From Rhynchosporium graminicola (taxonomy: Eukaryota > Ascomycota > Leotiomycetes > Helotiales > Ploettnerulaceae), in the NCBI GenBank assembly GCA_900074885.1, contig FJUW01000003.1, positions 1,164,196 through 1,228,195 on the forward strand: 64,000 bases of DNA, written 5' to 3'. Below, piece after piece: positions 1-11,378 of the stretch; within the stretch, counting starts at the first letter, position 1; every line of letters starts with the position of its first letter. The translations under genes and the position numbers were made by a program. The notes beneath the pieces are model-generated. The model searched no databases. It saw only the letters and a list, made by a program, of their open reading frames with translations, and had not been told where the DNA came from.

Positions 1-1744
1 ATATCATCAGGAATCAGTAACTCTCTAAAGTTTACTCCAGTCTCGCTTCCCTAATTTCCTTTTACGATCCGACAATGAATTCTTCTCGTGTAATTTTTTT
101 TTAGCATAGCTCATGTAGTTTCCTCTTGATTCACTAGTACTTTCTTACAACACATACAAGGCCAAGAGTCCAACTTACCACATATTTGATAACCGATATT
201 TGCTCAAGAATGATCACACTTCAGCCGTCAACGAGGAAAAGTAGCACATCTAAGACATCTTGTTATTGGAGTTACTAAGCCTCAATGTTTGCAATATTCC
301 GACACAAAGAAGTTCAGAACTTCTTTTTTCTGTCCAACACGCCAGCATCGTCAGCTAAGTCCCGTAAACCAGTTCCTCTAAACATGAAACTGCCGAATTG
401 ACCTGTCCATTCACCGAGTAAAGTCCGTGTCTCGCGGACGTCATCCTCACGCGTGATTGTCCACCCATCAGAAACTGAATGTACGAAGGGGGGTTATCAG
501 TGGGTCTCGTCCAGCACTGTATGTGTATAGGAAAACTATGGGTCCATATCGCAAAGTCGACGCTATCCATTGGAAAACATTACCTTGTGACGTGCAACGG
601 TGGACGAGACCCTTTGACAACCCCTTTTCGTAGCTTCTTGGCCTCAGCTCGGCATCTTTCGAATTATGAAGAGAGGAACGCCCACACATTCCGTGCTCTA
701 TATATGAGATGAGGGCCCATGGAATTTTGTTATTGCTTACTTACATCCTTTTCTACTCTCCTCTCAAAGCAATAACAAAATTCCATGGGCCCTCATCTCA
801 TATATCCCTCCTCCCAATCCTCACCGCCCATACCCTCATCTTCCATCCATCAACTTATCCATCCACCCACCCACCCACCGACTTCCTCTCCGTAGCTACG
901 TACAAGACGCCACTACAGTGAGAAAGGTGCGGTCCGAAGACCAGAATAGAAACACAACAGCCAGCCAGTCGGCAATCGAATGAATCAACGCCGAGCATGA
1001 AGCCCAAAACGTGAATCAGCGCGGCACGTCTTCCGTGTATGGATTTAAATCTTAATCTCAAATTTTCTGCTTGTTTTTCTTTTCGCGCAATAATTCGCGA
1101 GAACCAGATATGCGTGCCATGGTATCCTAGAAAGAGTTGTGGGCTTATTAGCAGAGATGCCAGACTGGCAGGTTGTAAAGATTGAAGTAAACCTCCAAGA
1201 ACGAGGAGGCCACGTGCCCAACGTAAGACGATTGGATTGCAACTTCCCAAAATGCTCGGATTGCGCCATGATAGGAAGGCGAGAATGCAATATGTGTAAA
1301 TATTTGTTTTCATTGGGAAGGAGTGACCGATCGATCGTCTCGTCTCGTCTCATCTTGGTGGGGACTCGAAGCGATTCGATACGATTGCGATTCGATCACT
1401 ATTTGCCATGTTAGTCGCTATTCTTGCTTTGCTCTAAAACAACGGGAAAAGAGGGAGCAAAAAGAAGCCATCATCTGTCTGCGACTAATGTACAAGTCCA
1501 TGACCCTTGACCCTTGAAACGCCATTGGGTATCAATTCCATGATGTTTCCGTACGCCATGTCATGGTGTATATGCAGCAAAACCCAAACCCACGCTCTTC
1601 ATAATATTCGTTCGAGCTCGACTACTATACCATAACACATGATCCGTCGATTTGGAGCGTCGACCGTTGCAAGGCAACCAAGCAAAACATATCGTAAAAC
1701 CCTTCTATAGGCATAAGATGTTGTCAAAGCAATTCCCTATGACT
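1..1744. other. Gene-poor stretch, no convincing CDS
   Basis: Only short open frames without recognisable protein character occur here on either strand. The stretch lies beyond the 3' end of the minus-strand TRF4-like gene. Its one clear structure is the perfect hairpin at 700-805, listed separately. Confidence 0.5.
700..805. repeat. Perfect 39-bp inverted repeat (hairpin)
   Basis: Bases 700-738 and 767-805 are exact reverse complements over 39 bases, separated by a 28-base loop (739-766). The arms contain GAGGGCCCATGGAATT and its complement. Pairing stops at both ends: position 699 does not pair with 806, nor 739 with 766. No coding frame explains it. It could be a fold-back mobile element remnant or the source of a structured RNA. 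Confidence 0.9.
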
Positions 1745-4270
1745 TCACTTCTGCATGTAAAGCTTCTCATGGACATGAGCAAGATGCGCACGCTGAAGCT
1801 CAAAGGAGCTATAATTGCCACCAATGATGCACTCTAGCAGACTCTTATTGCTACGATCTCCAGTCCGCTGCAAGTCAGCCGAGACCTGCTGGATCTTGTT
1901 GAATGCATCAGAGAAACATTTTCGGATGCCCTCGGTGTTGCTGGAACCGCCGGAGATATCGTTATCGGGCCTGTTAGGATCGATGATCATGAATTTAGTT
2001 TTGATGCCTTTGTATGGGACGTTTGAACGGTTCTGCGTTACGTTAGCGCGATTTTTAGTCATTGTTAGGGTGTTACATACCTTTGGAATATATGCGGGGG
2101 GGTTCATTTGGATTGCGGTAGTAGTGGTGTTGAACTCGTTGCCATACAGATCGAGGAACTCCATGAAGATCTCACCGAGGTGATGTTCCGGAACCATACT
2201 CTTACTCTTAACCTGTGGCATATGCTGAAGAAGACTTACAACGAGACAAGTAACAGAGAAGCCCCCAATACCACCATTGACAGGCTCGTTTAATCCTCTC
2301 ATGGCCAGTAGATGCTTGATCAGGGTGACGAGAATGGGCATAGCTGGGAACTCTTTCTTCCAATTTTGGAAAGTACGGTTGGCGATTAATCCAGTGTCAT
2401 TCTCGAACGAGATGTCGACTTTCAAGCCCGTGAGCTTGTCAACGTACTTGACGAGCGGGACCTTAGCACCAGATATCATTTCAATGTCTCTGTTCAGAGG
2501 AAGATCGTTGTCAACGAGGAAATTCTTGAAACGTTGTAAGCCACGAAAGCCTTGGCCGAAGATCTTCTTTCCACGATCCATGAACTCGCTGGAAACACAG
2601 ACCAAATCCATGTCGGCGGTAGGTAGGAACAAACCAGCAGGGAATGAGCCAAATGGTAGGATTTCGTCGTCTTGGTCGAAGTACTCCCTGACTCTGGTTC
2701 CCAAATCATCAACTAGGCGTTGACGAATTACCTGCTCAAATTCGCGAGGTCTGACATATTCGTAGAAATCCATGATTTCCTTGTGGAGCCTACTGAGCAT
2801 GTTAGCACATGTCAAACAGACTGTGATTTTGCGAACTTACCAAACACCCATACCAGCAGAGTCGGAATGATCTACGCCAATCCAAGGAGTAGGTGGAAGA
2901 CCCGAACGAGGAGCCCACTCCTTGAGAATTTGCCCAGTTGGTTTGCCTGGCTTGCCTTTCTGAGATTTGTGCAGCTGGGGAGCTGGCTTGATCTCGTCTC
3001 TAAAGTTGCGCTTCCTACTACCCAAATCTGGATCAGACGTCAAATCAATCACGTTCTTTTTGATGACGACCGAAACATCTCCTCCACTTCCCTTGATGTT
3101 AAAGCTTGTAGTGTTCTGTGCTGATGCAGCAAACTCGGGCTTCTTGGGTAATGGGAATCTTGGCTGGTCCATCTGCGGATGTGCTGGGCCTCTAGGGGGA
3201 TTGAAATCGTTGATGGAGCCAACCATTTCCCGGGGACCTTTGGGAAGAGGTTGGTTGGCGAAGCCTGGAGCCATGTCATCTTCACCTTGGCCCTGCTCTT
3301 CGTCATCGCCAAAGTCAAAGGAAATGAAATCGTCAGTGGCAGCAGCCTTGTTTGTATGCTCATTACTGGATGAGACACGAGCCTTTCTGATCAACTTGAC
3401 CACATCTTTCTTCTTGGCGCGCGTCTCATCTGTTGGAGGCAGGACAGTATATGGATCAGGGTTTGACCAGCGTGGAACACTGTCACCATCAGCGGCTTTT
3501 GTAATGGTCCGCTCCTTCTTCCTGGCTTGTTCAGTGAACTCGCCATCATCAGACATATCCATTTCAACTTCGTCGCTGTCCGACATATCATCAACCGCCA
3601 TATACTTGGCGCCTGCCTCTTCGTCCTCATCCATGCCAGGCATCAGCTCTGGCGTAGGAGCGCGATTGGTCTTGAGGAAGTCTCTCTCTGATGCCAATCT
3701 GGGACCTCCGCGGCCGCGATAGCCTCCACGCGCCCCGCCACGGTTCAGATTGTTCGCGTTTTTGCGATTATTGTCGTATCTCTGGCGAGGCTCAGTTTGA
3801 CGACGTGAGTCTGCAGCGTTGAAGTCCAAACCAGGAGGCGCATCATATTGAAAGCCGAAGCCATTGTTGTGGGAGTTTTGATGATGCGCAGAACTATTTG
3901 CCATTCCTCTCTCATGATAGTGAGGGGGTGGTCCACGAGACGAGCGAATCGAATGTTCGTTGCGAGGAGGAGAGCGAGAACGAGAGCGAGAGCGACGGCG
4001 AGGTGGCGCATCATGATAATTTGATCTGTAGATATTTTCTACTGGTCCTCTCGACCGTCCACCGAACTGGTACATTTCGCGAGGTGGGTAATTATTATCA
4101 CCACCAGCACCACTTCCTCTGGGGCGGTAAGAATCACCATGCAATGACACTCCGCTGCGAGAGAATAGATCTTGACCAGAATGCCTAGGAGGCGGTCCTG
4201 GGGGGAGAGGTGGTTGTGATGGCATGTTTTTGTTCTGGTGCTTGCGTGCGGCTTGTTTGGTTCGAGCCAT
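1745..4270 (-). CDS. TRF4: TRF4/Cid14-family non-canonical poly(A) polymerase
   Basis: Probable catalytic subunit of the nuclear TRAMP-type complex, which adds short poly(A) tails to RNAs destined for the exosome. Three exons are inferred: 4270-2841, 2789-2081 and 2032-1745. The introns are 2790-2840 (51 bases, branch GCTAAC) and 2033-2080 (48 bases, in phase). Near residue 520 FGSFPAGLFLPTADMDLV gives the nucleotidyltransferase glycine-serine motif and the DxD metal pair; VDISFEND supplies the third aspartate. A PAP-associated region follows. The N-terminal 470 residues are low complexity, with an RS run (RSRSRSRSPP), RGG repeats, and a PRWSNPDPYTVLPP...KKKDVVKLIRKAR block that I associate with fungal Cid14 proteins. 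The first residues, MARTKQAARK, nearly copy the histone H3 tail (see findings). Start is the first ATG of the frame. Divergent from the peroxin gene. Confidence 0.9.
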
Positions 4271-5212
4271 TTTGGAGGAAGGGAGGTAGGAAGAAGGAAG
4301 GAGGGTAGCGAGTGGTACAGGGTCGCGTCGAGCATTTAGAAGATGAGATTTAGATTTACGATTGCGCTAGATTAGAGTTTGTAATTTCTGGCTTGGCGTT
4401 CACGTGATGTCGGCGAAGATCAGGACAAGGCTGCGGGAGCGTCGATTGATGGGTCCACTTGAGCTTGGATGAACGTACAGGCTCTGAAGTACATGGGTAG
4501 GTATGTTTTCAATAATGTAAAAATTCAATACAGAGAATATTTAAAGTCTGATATATATATATATATATACATAATTCATGGCTCATTGAACAAGAAGCAC
4601 CATACAGGAAGAGTGATTCACTTATCTACGTCACTATTTGCTCCAATGTCAGTTACACTGCATACCTACATACGGCATTCTGCTGCATACAAGGCTGAGA
4701 GAACAAAGCCGAGGGCAGGCAGGTATGTATAAGTATGTAAGCTCTGCAAAATGCATGTGATTGCGACCCAAGGAAACTAACTGAGCCGAGCACTGCATCG
4801 CGACAATCCGCTGCATCGCATTCTGTTTGCTACACTACAACATCACTCAGCTCCATCTTCAAATTCCATCTCACTACTATACTCAACATCATTCACTAAG
4901 TATCATTATTCGCCAATTTCCTAGGGAGTGAGGAGTGAAGCTCGGCGCGACCCAAAGAGTCTCCGTTGTTTACTCAATATTTACTTACAGTACTCATTCA
5001 TTCGCCTGCGGACCTGAGTCTTGCCTCGCCTTGGCGGTAATGACGTTGCGATTTCGAGCTCCAGCTGTACCTACCTCGAAGTAAATGGCTGCATTTGTAT
5101 GACCCCGGATTTCTATATTCTCTCCCCTTCTCTTCCACATCGCTTCACTTCAATTCCACCTCCATAACATCATGGACTTGGACTAAGCTCCAGTCAATAG
5201 GATACCCCTTGG
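4271..5212. promoter_or_regulatory. Divergent intergenic region with (TA)n
   Basis: This 942-base region separates the divergent TRF4-like and peroxin genes, so it should hold both promoters. A TA microsatellite occupies about 4551-4569. No convincing gene is seen, and no specific transcription factor site can be defended. Confidence 0.5.
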
Positions 5213-7198
5213 ATGATGTCTTCAACTCCAAGCTCATCACGGCGAGACGACGACGGCACCTCCATAGCTGCAACCAACGACCCCAACCCCCCAACCATCG
5301 CAGCCTTCTCACCAGTCACCCTCTCCTCCTCCCACGCCCCAAATGCGAATAAACAACGTTCAACTATCCTTGTACACCAGAAATCGCCTCTCCTAATAGC
5401 CACTCCTCCACAGATCACAAGAGCACTGGCATATTCGCATCCTTTCCTCTTACCATTAAACCAATTTGTCGGACTTCTAACCTGGACAAGCGGCGATCCT
5501 TGGGAGAGCTTTCTGCTCGTAGCTAGTTTCTGGGGCGTAGTCTTATACGGAGATGTTGTTATGCGGTTCGCAGGTCCTGTGGTCGTCGTGACGGGCCTTA
5601 TACTTGGGATGTACTCACGTCGGTATTCGCCATTGTCATCAACTGGTTGGACAGGCGAAAAACAAAAGAAAGGACACAAGAAACTTGATTCCGAAGCTAC
5701 GAATATCAAGCACCAAAAGACCCTCGATGAGATCGTGGAGACGTTGAAGGTTCTCACCAGTAGATGTAATGTCTTACTCGATCCATTGTTGGAACTTACG
5801 GATTTCTTGTCGACGCAGAGGACGGCTACGAGCGCAACTACGAGACCAGCTCTCACGACTCTTTTGATTAGGATTCTACTCGTTACACCTCTGTGGATAT
5901 TGCTTACGCTACATCCTGTGAGATTAATCACGACGAAGCGGATAGTCCTACTCACAGGCACCATATTCTTCACATGGCATTCGCGGCCTAATAGAGTTAC
6001 ACGCACCATTCTCTGGCGCTCAGCTTCCGTACGTCGAGTCTGCACATTTGCCACTGGTCTACATTTCTCAGACCCTGCTGCCATTATCTTACCCCCTTCC
6101 AAAACATCATCCTCTTCTTCCTCGTCAGAAAAAGCGCCACCTCTCCCACCACGTCGGAAATCTGCTCTCGAAGAAACCGCCGCCCTAGCCGCCTCCCAAG
6201 CCTCAAAACGTCGTCCCGACGCACCGGGCGTAAGATTCACATTCATCCTCTATGAGAACCAGCGGCGTTGGCTAGGATTAGGGTGGACGACCAGTTTATT
6301 TGCCTATGAGAGAGCAAGTTGGACGGATGAGCATTTGAACCCTGCGCCAGCAAAAGAGGAGTTTGAGTTACCAGACACGGAGGGTGGAGCGGCTCGATGG
6401 CGATGGGCGGAGGGAGGGAGATGGCTTGTTGAAGGGGCGGGAGAGAGCGATGAGGGTGGAAAGAAAGCGAAGGAGGATAGTGTGGATGGGGGCATGGGCT
6501 GGATTTATTATGATAATAAGGTAATTCTTCCAGATCATCGAGGTCGAACTTCAGATTGCCGATCTCAGATTCCCAACAAACTTGCTGACACACATCAGTG
6601 GCAAAATGGACGCAGAGGCGTAGATGGATGGGGACGCTACACCCGCCGCAGGAAATGGTATCGCGACGCAGAACTCGTGGAAGTTTCTCCATCAACCGAA
6701 ATTACCCCCTCTCCAACCCCCACCCGAACCTCAATCCCCAACTCCAACTCCAACTTCACCAACGATAAAGTCTCAAAGACACCGCGTACACCCACCTCAT
6801 CCGAGAACATAACGAACCCTCCGCCAATCACGAGCCCTCCACCCGAGAACAGTATCTTGGACCTCTCTTCCTCACACCCAAAGACCAATTCCAAGGATAA
6901 AGATAAAGATGCCCAAAGTATCAAAGATTCGATCCGGAGTAAAGCCTCAACCTCATCTAGCAAAAGCGACAACGCAAGCCTCAAAGGCAGTATAGCAGCT
7001 CTCACCTCTCGAAACGGTCCGGGAAGTGGTAGTTTAAGGAGGAAAGGCATGACCAGTAGCGAAAAAAGTAGTTTACACAGTGCTGGTGGCAGGGAAAGAG
7101 ATAGGGAGAGGGATGAGGAGGGCCCCGGAACGGTGAGACCTAGAGATGTGGATAGCTGGGGCATTAGTGATGATGCTAGGATGGGGCTGGATCAATGA
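5213..7198 (+). CDS. Peroxisomal/ER membrane peroxin of the Pex30/31/32 family (DysF domain)
   Basis: Likely an integral membrane protein that shapes ER-peroxisome contact regions and controls peroxisome number and size. One 78-base in-phase intron (6521-6598) is inferred; removing it joins GWIYYDNK to WQNGRRGVDGWGRY and leaves 635 residues. Residues about 60-280 contain hydrophobic segments (for example FLLVASFWGVVLYG and LLIRILLVTPLWILL), as in the Pex24p-type domain. From about residue 340 a dysferlin-type DysF pair is visible: FTFILYENQRRWLGLGWT then WRWAEGGRWLVEG...GWGRYTRRRKWYRDAEL, with the regularly spaced Trp and Arg typical of DysF. The C-terminal 160 residues are Ser/Thr/Pro-rich and probably disordered. 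Which of Pex30, 31 or 32 it matches cannot be decided here. The next ATG is immediately adjacent, so the start could shift by one codon. Confidence 0.85.
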   Translation: MMSSTPSSSRRDDDGTSIAATNDPNPPTIAAFSPVTLSSSHAPNANKQRSTILVHQKSPLLIATPPQITRALAYSHPFLLPLNQFVGLLTWTSGDPWESFLLVASFWGVVLYGDVVMRFAGPVVVVTGLILGMYSRRYSPLSSTGWTGEKQKKGHKKLDSEATNIKHQKTLDEIVETLKVLTSRCNVLLDPLLELTDFLSTQRTATSATTRPALTTLLIRILLVTPLWILLTLHPVRLITTKRIVLLTGTIFFTWHSRPNRVTRTILWRSASVRRVCTFATGLHFSDPAAIILPPSKTSSSSSSSEKAPPLPPRRKSALEETAALAASQASKRRPDAPGVRFTFILYENQRRWLGLGWTTSLFAYERASWTDEHLNPAPAKEEFELPDTEGGAARWRWAEGGRWLVEGAGESDEGGKKAKEDSVDGGMGWIYYDNKVILPDHRGRTSDCRSQIPNKLADTHQWQNGRRGVDGWGRYTRRRKWYRDAELVEVSPSTEITPSPTPTRTSIPNSNSNFTNDKVSKTPRTPTSSENITNPPPITSPPPENSILDLSSSHPKTNSKDKDKDAQSIKDSIRSKASTSSSKSDNASLKGSIAALTSRNGPGSGSLRRKGMTSSEKSSLHSAGGRERDRERDEEGPGTVRPRDVDSWGISDDARMGLDQ

Positions 7199-7646
7199 TT
7201 GACTGAGGCATGGCGTAGAAGCATGTTGTACGAATTAGCTATGATAGGTGGCACGTAGGTGGAGTTCCGGGTCTTGGGTTTGGAGGTTGTGGTTTAGCGA
7301 ATACCAGAATACGAAGCGGATACAATACTAGCTGAAAATGATAATCAGCCCTTTCACTGTCGGTAGCAGACAGTGTACTAGAACTAGAAGTCAGCCAAAC
7401 TTGGATGGAGTTCTTTTGGTTGTTGAGGTTCATTATGTTCTTGTGAAATTACTCCCACCAAGCCTCGATCATGTTTAAAGCCAAGCGAATTTCTGTCAAC
7501 TTCTCCCAATTCCATTCCGTCCAGCAAGCCATGCCGCAGAAATATCAACCTGTCATCAAAGCACCCTTTCATCGATGCTCGTATCATAACACCCCTGTCC
7601 TCTTCTTTTCCCCTCGCTGCACTTCTCGCTCCCATTTCTCTTCATT
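7199..7646. other. Intergenic, converging 3' ends
   Basis: Lies between the tail-to-tail peroxin (+) and YIP1 (-) genes and probably holds their 3' untranslated regions. No further feature seen. Confidence 0.5.
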
Positions 7647-8675
7647 TCACAAACCTGCCGCCTTCCCTCCTAAGCCCTTACTGCCCCTACTCGAAAAGAT
7701 ACCCATAATTCCAAACCCAACATAGAACAACGCCAACGGGTATGCCACCAGCCCTCTCATCCCCCTCATGCGGCCGACCACACAAAACATCCCGCTGCTA
7801 GAATAAGTGCACCACCCCACCGCCATACTCGTCAACACATACCCCATCAATCCATCCATCGGCAACACTACGCCTATCAAACTCGTCAACACTAAAGGTA
7901 AAAGACAATATCCCAATACTGAAGCTGAGCGCGGGAATGTCAAGCTGGAGTTGAGGTGGTGGGAAGAGGAGGCGTGTGGGGTCGTAGGTTCAGATTCTGC
8001 GGGCGGAGACATTAGGGAGAGGATTGTGTGGAGGGAACAGGACCCGAGAAGGGCGAGGCCGTAGATGTATCCGAAATGCACTTTTCCACTAAAGAGGAGG
8101 AAGGTGCCGAAGAGTAGGAAGAAGAGGATTGGGCCCGCGAGATCGGAGTCGTCCATTATGTTTTGGTCGATGTGGGCTAGAGGATTGAGCACTGCTAGGG
8201 TCTGTCATGATGTCACAATCAGCCCTCTATTCGATATCGTATGAATACCATACTAGAGTTTCCATTGTGACGGGCACAGAAAGGAAAAGAGAAAAGTTGG
8301 GCATCAACACACCTTTCCCCTGATATGCCCAAAATTTACACCCAGCTCCACCAGCAGCGGCGGCTCACTCTCGTACCCCTCTGTCCCAAACGCTGCCAGC
8401 CAACCCGTCCTCAAACCTCCCTGCTCGCCCATCCTGCCACTCACTCCTGCTCCCGGAGCCGCAAACCCATAAGCTCCTCCTCCAGGTGCTCCGTATCCTG
8501 GACTGCCTGCTGGTGCGCCATAGCCGTATGCGGCTTGTGAAGGTGTAGCGTGCCCGGAGACAGCACCAGGTGTGTATGATGATGGGTAGAATTGGAGGTT
8601 TTGGGCTGAGGATGCGGATGCGCCGTATGGTGAGGGTTGTCCTTGGGGGGGAGGGGGTTGGAAGAATTGTGCCAT
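7647..8675 (-). CDS. YIP1: Yip1 family Golgi membrane protein
   Basis: Rab-GTPase-interacting membrane protein that acts in ER-to-Golgi vesicle formation. Two exons (8675-8313 and 8201-7647) around a 111-base intron give 305 residues. The N-terminal 90 residues are Pro/Gly/Tyr/Ala-rich and cytosolic (MAQFFQPPPPQGQPSPYG). The conserved block PPLLVELGVNFGHIRGK then joins across the intron to TLAVLNPLAHIDQNIMDDSD and DLAGPILFFLLFGTFLLFSG, the signature of Yip1/YIPF5 proteins. Five hydrophobic segments follow. The start was placed at the ATG of MAQFF; there is no ATG further upstream in frame. The head-to-head neighbour is PAM16, 309 bases away. Confidence 0.93.
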
Positions 8676-8984
8676 GCTGGAGCTGTGTTTCACACCTCTT
8701 CCTAAAAATCGAAACTTTTTTGGCGACGTCGAGGAATGTTGTGGCGATAGAGAGTGGTTTTGATGTTAGCTTGTGCTTTCAGAGAGGTGTTCTTGGTAAA
8801 TTGATAGATTGTTGTTTGGCAGCCTCGAAATGGCAGAACGTTCTTCCGCTCCGTCTCCGGGCCGGCAGAAAATATTGGACAGCCTCGAGGTTATGGAGAA
8901 AGTTCACGGTTTGAGACCATTCCGTCGTTTTCCCACACTTGTCTACTGCGGTGAGAGGAGGTTCTCTTCTGCCCTTTCACAATC
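8676..8984. promoter_or_regulatory. Shared divergent promoter of YIP1 and PAM16
   Basis: This 309-base space is the only upstream DNA for both genes. I see no assignable binding site. Confidence 0.5.
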
Positions 8985-9550
8985 ATGGTAAATCAATGCT
9001 TTTGTCTTTCATCTTTCATCCCTCCCTTCAACCTCGAACCTACGTGCCACTCAATAGCAGCAATTCGCGCCACTGCTATCCCCTTCACTTCGAAAACCCA
9101 CTGACACCCAAATCATAGGCACACCGCATAATAACCCAAGTCATCTTCACCGGAACCCGTGTAATCGGTCGCGCCTTCGCTGAAGCCTACAAACAAGCCT
9201 CCGCCAGTTCGCAATACGCCAAAGCCCAAGCCAAAGCCGGCAATCCAGGACAACCCGGGGGATCCTTCTCCTCCTCCGCAACTGCCGGCCTCACACTCGA
9301 AGAAGCATGCAAGATTCTGAATGTCAAACCGCCGCAGGAGGGCAAGATAAACATGGAAGATGTGATGGAGAGATTCAAGAAATTGTTTGATGTCAATGAT
9401 CCGCAGAAGGGGGGCAGCTTTTATTTGCAGAGTAAGGTTTTGAGGGCGAGAGAGAGGATTGAGGGCGAGGTGAAGATGAAGGAGGAGATTAGAGGAAGAG
9501 AGGAAGAGCTGAAGGAAGGTTGGAAACCGAAGGTTTTCAAGGATCGGTAG
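8985..9550 (+). CDS. PAM16: Mitochondrial import motor subunit Pam16/Tim16
   Basis: J-like regulator that pairs with Pam14/Tim14 at the inner-membrane TIM23 channel and restrains Hsp70 stimulation. The first exon is only the start codon (8985-8987); a 131-base intron (8988-9118) follows, and exon 2 begins AHRIITQVIFTGTRVIGRAF, the usual Pam16 N-terminus. Total length is 143 residues, normal for the family. The J-like region (about 70-125) reads LTLEEACKILNV...MERFKKLFDVNDPQKGGSFY; the HPD triad of true J proteins is absent, here NDPQ, as expected for Pam16. The C-terminus is a charged Glu/Lys helix. Without the start-only exon there would be no Met in the right place. Confidence 0.93.
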
Positions 9551-10006
9551 CGGACAGGAAGGGTAGAGGTGGTAAGGTGGTGAGGTGGTCAGTTGTCGGG
9601 AGATGGAGTATTGCGGAGTCGGAGGTTGGATCAACTTTGCAAAGGCTGGACGCTGAATGCGGAGACCGACATTTTTACGACCAGCAGTTATCGACCGTGG
9701 CGGGCACTATGAGAAATCTTCCCTCTGTATTGAACATAGCCAGGCGTTTTTGGGGCTGTAATGGATATGGGGCTTGTTAATTCAGCATTTGCATGGACTT
9801 GGAGGTCTATTTGTATCTGTACGATAATTGGAATTGAAGAAACAAATCCAAGACAGGACTCGCATGGCGGCATAGATCCACAGATGAGCAAGCGTTCTAA
9901 GGTAAGCTCTTGGTTAGAATGAAGATTATCTACCAGATCAAGTTCAGTCTATCCAGAAAGCTCATGGAGCTTCTAACACATAGGACATGAACTTACCAGG
10001 CCGAAC
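9551..10006. other. Intergenic, converging 3' ends
   Basis: Between PAM16 (+) and the SDR gene (-). Nothing further recognised. Confidence 0.5.
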
Positions 10007-11378
10007 TCAAACAGCACTATAACCTCCATCGACATTCATACTCGCTCCTGTTACAAAGCTGGCCCTATCACTCAACAAAAAGCTAGCCATGTATGCGATC
10101 TCCTCTGGATGGCCCCATCTACTCATCGGCGCTCTCGAAATGACTGTTTCGCCCATCTACACAACCCATTAGCCTCGCCCTCAGACTTCCTTCCACTTCC
10201 AACCCTATAACAAATCAAATAACAATACTCACTTGACTCATCTTCCCATCCACCAAAGCACTTGTCATCTTCGTCGATATCCATCCGGGACAAATACAGT
10301 TCACCCTAATGCCCTGCGGACCATAATCCAAGGCATCTGCTTTCGTCAAGCCTAACACTGCGTGTTTGGACATGATATAGGGTGAGAGGTTTGGGATAGC
10401 GAAATGCGATGTTAAAGAGCCGACGTTGACTATGGCGCCGCGGGTTTGGAGAGGGAGACCGGTGCTGTGTATATCAGCATGAACGTACCTACACATGAGG
10501 CCGAAGACAGTTGAGGAAGTCCTTCAGAGGGACTTCAAATCCCCAGACAGCCAACTCACTTTACAGCCCTCATCTCCTGCTTCAAGAACTGTCTGATCTG
10601 GGCCCTCTCACAGAGCCAGACACCTCTCAGATTCAATCCTAGTACTCTATCCACTTTACCAAAGTTAGCCCTTAAATTCACAGGTTCCGAGATTGGATTG
10701 TTCTTGTCCTTCGCCTGAGACACGTCTCCAAATCGACGCTCCCAGGTCATTGACACACCAAACAAGATATAATAATACAAACATACACTCGCTCACTTCC
10801 AACTCTGCAATCCCACCAAATCCGCCACCCATTCCCGCCGCATTGAAACAAACATCCAGTCTCCCAAATTCAGCCACAGTCTTCTCAACTGCACCATTGA
10901 CATCGCCTTCAGAGCTACAGTCTACTTTGATCTGGAGGATTTTGGCTTTCGGCGAAGATGCTTGGAGAGAGGTGGATGCGGCTGTGAGGGTGCTGGGGGA
11001 GATGTCGAGGATGGCGATTTGGAGGATGCCGTCGAGGAGGAGTTGGCGGGCGCTGAAGGGCGTCAGCTTGTGTTTCATATACGTATGGAGTTCATATCTA
11101 AGCATTGAGATGTCAGATGAAATTAGGTAGAGACATACACTGCAAGTCCGATTCCAGACGCGGCACCTGGTTGATTTGTGAGCTTCAGGTTGTAGGCTTA
11201 CGTAGGGAGATTTTTGAGATAGTTGAGATTCCTGAGTTGAATAACTAAATCTCATCTCATGTTCACAGTGTATGAGAAGGCATACATACCCGTGACAAAA
11301 GCAACACTAGAAGCTGTATTAGTAACCTCGGATATCTCGGGTTTTGGATACTTACGTTTCTGGTGTAAAGTCCGACAT
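10007..11378 (-). CDS. Short-chain dehydrogenase/reductase (classical SDR)
   Basis: NAD(P)-dependent oxidoreductase of unknown substrate. Seven exons join in phase to 269 residues: 11378-11356, 11306-11290, 11166-11139, 11052-10787, 10653-10560, 10464-10233 and 10156-10007. The first three exons are tiny (23, 17 and 28 bases) and together encode [20 protein letters not shown], including the TGxxxGIG nucleotide-binding loop. Further SDR marks are NAAG after LDVCF, the catalytic serine in VNVGSLTS, and YIMSK carrying the Tyr and Lys. The end, [16 protein letters not shown], is the standard SDR C-terminus. Coenzyme preference is unclear: an Asp follows strand 2 (ILDIS), which favours NAD. Confidence 0.88.

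Noticed and set aside
2967..3722. Plus-strand 251-codon frame opposite the TRF4-like gene
   Set aside because: Antisense shadow of the low-complexity N-terminus.
5194..6246. Minus-strand 350-codon open frame opposite the peroxin gene
   Set aside because: Shadow of a gene with clear membrane and DysF motifs; the antisense reading has no family features.
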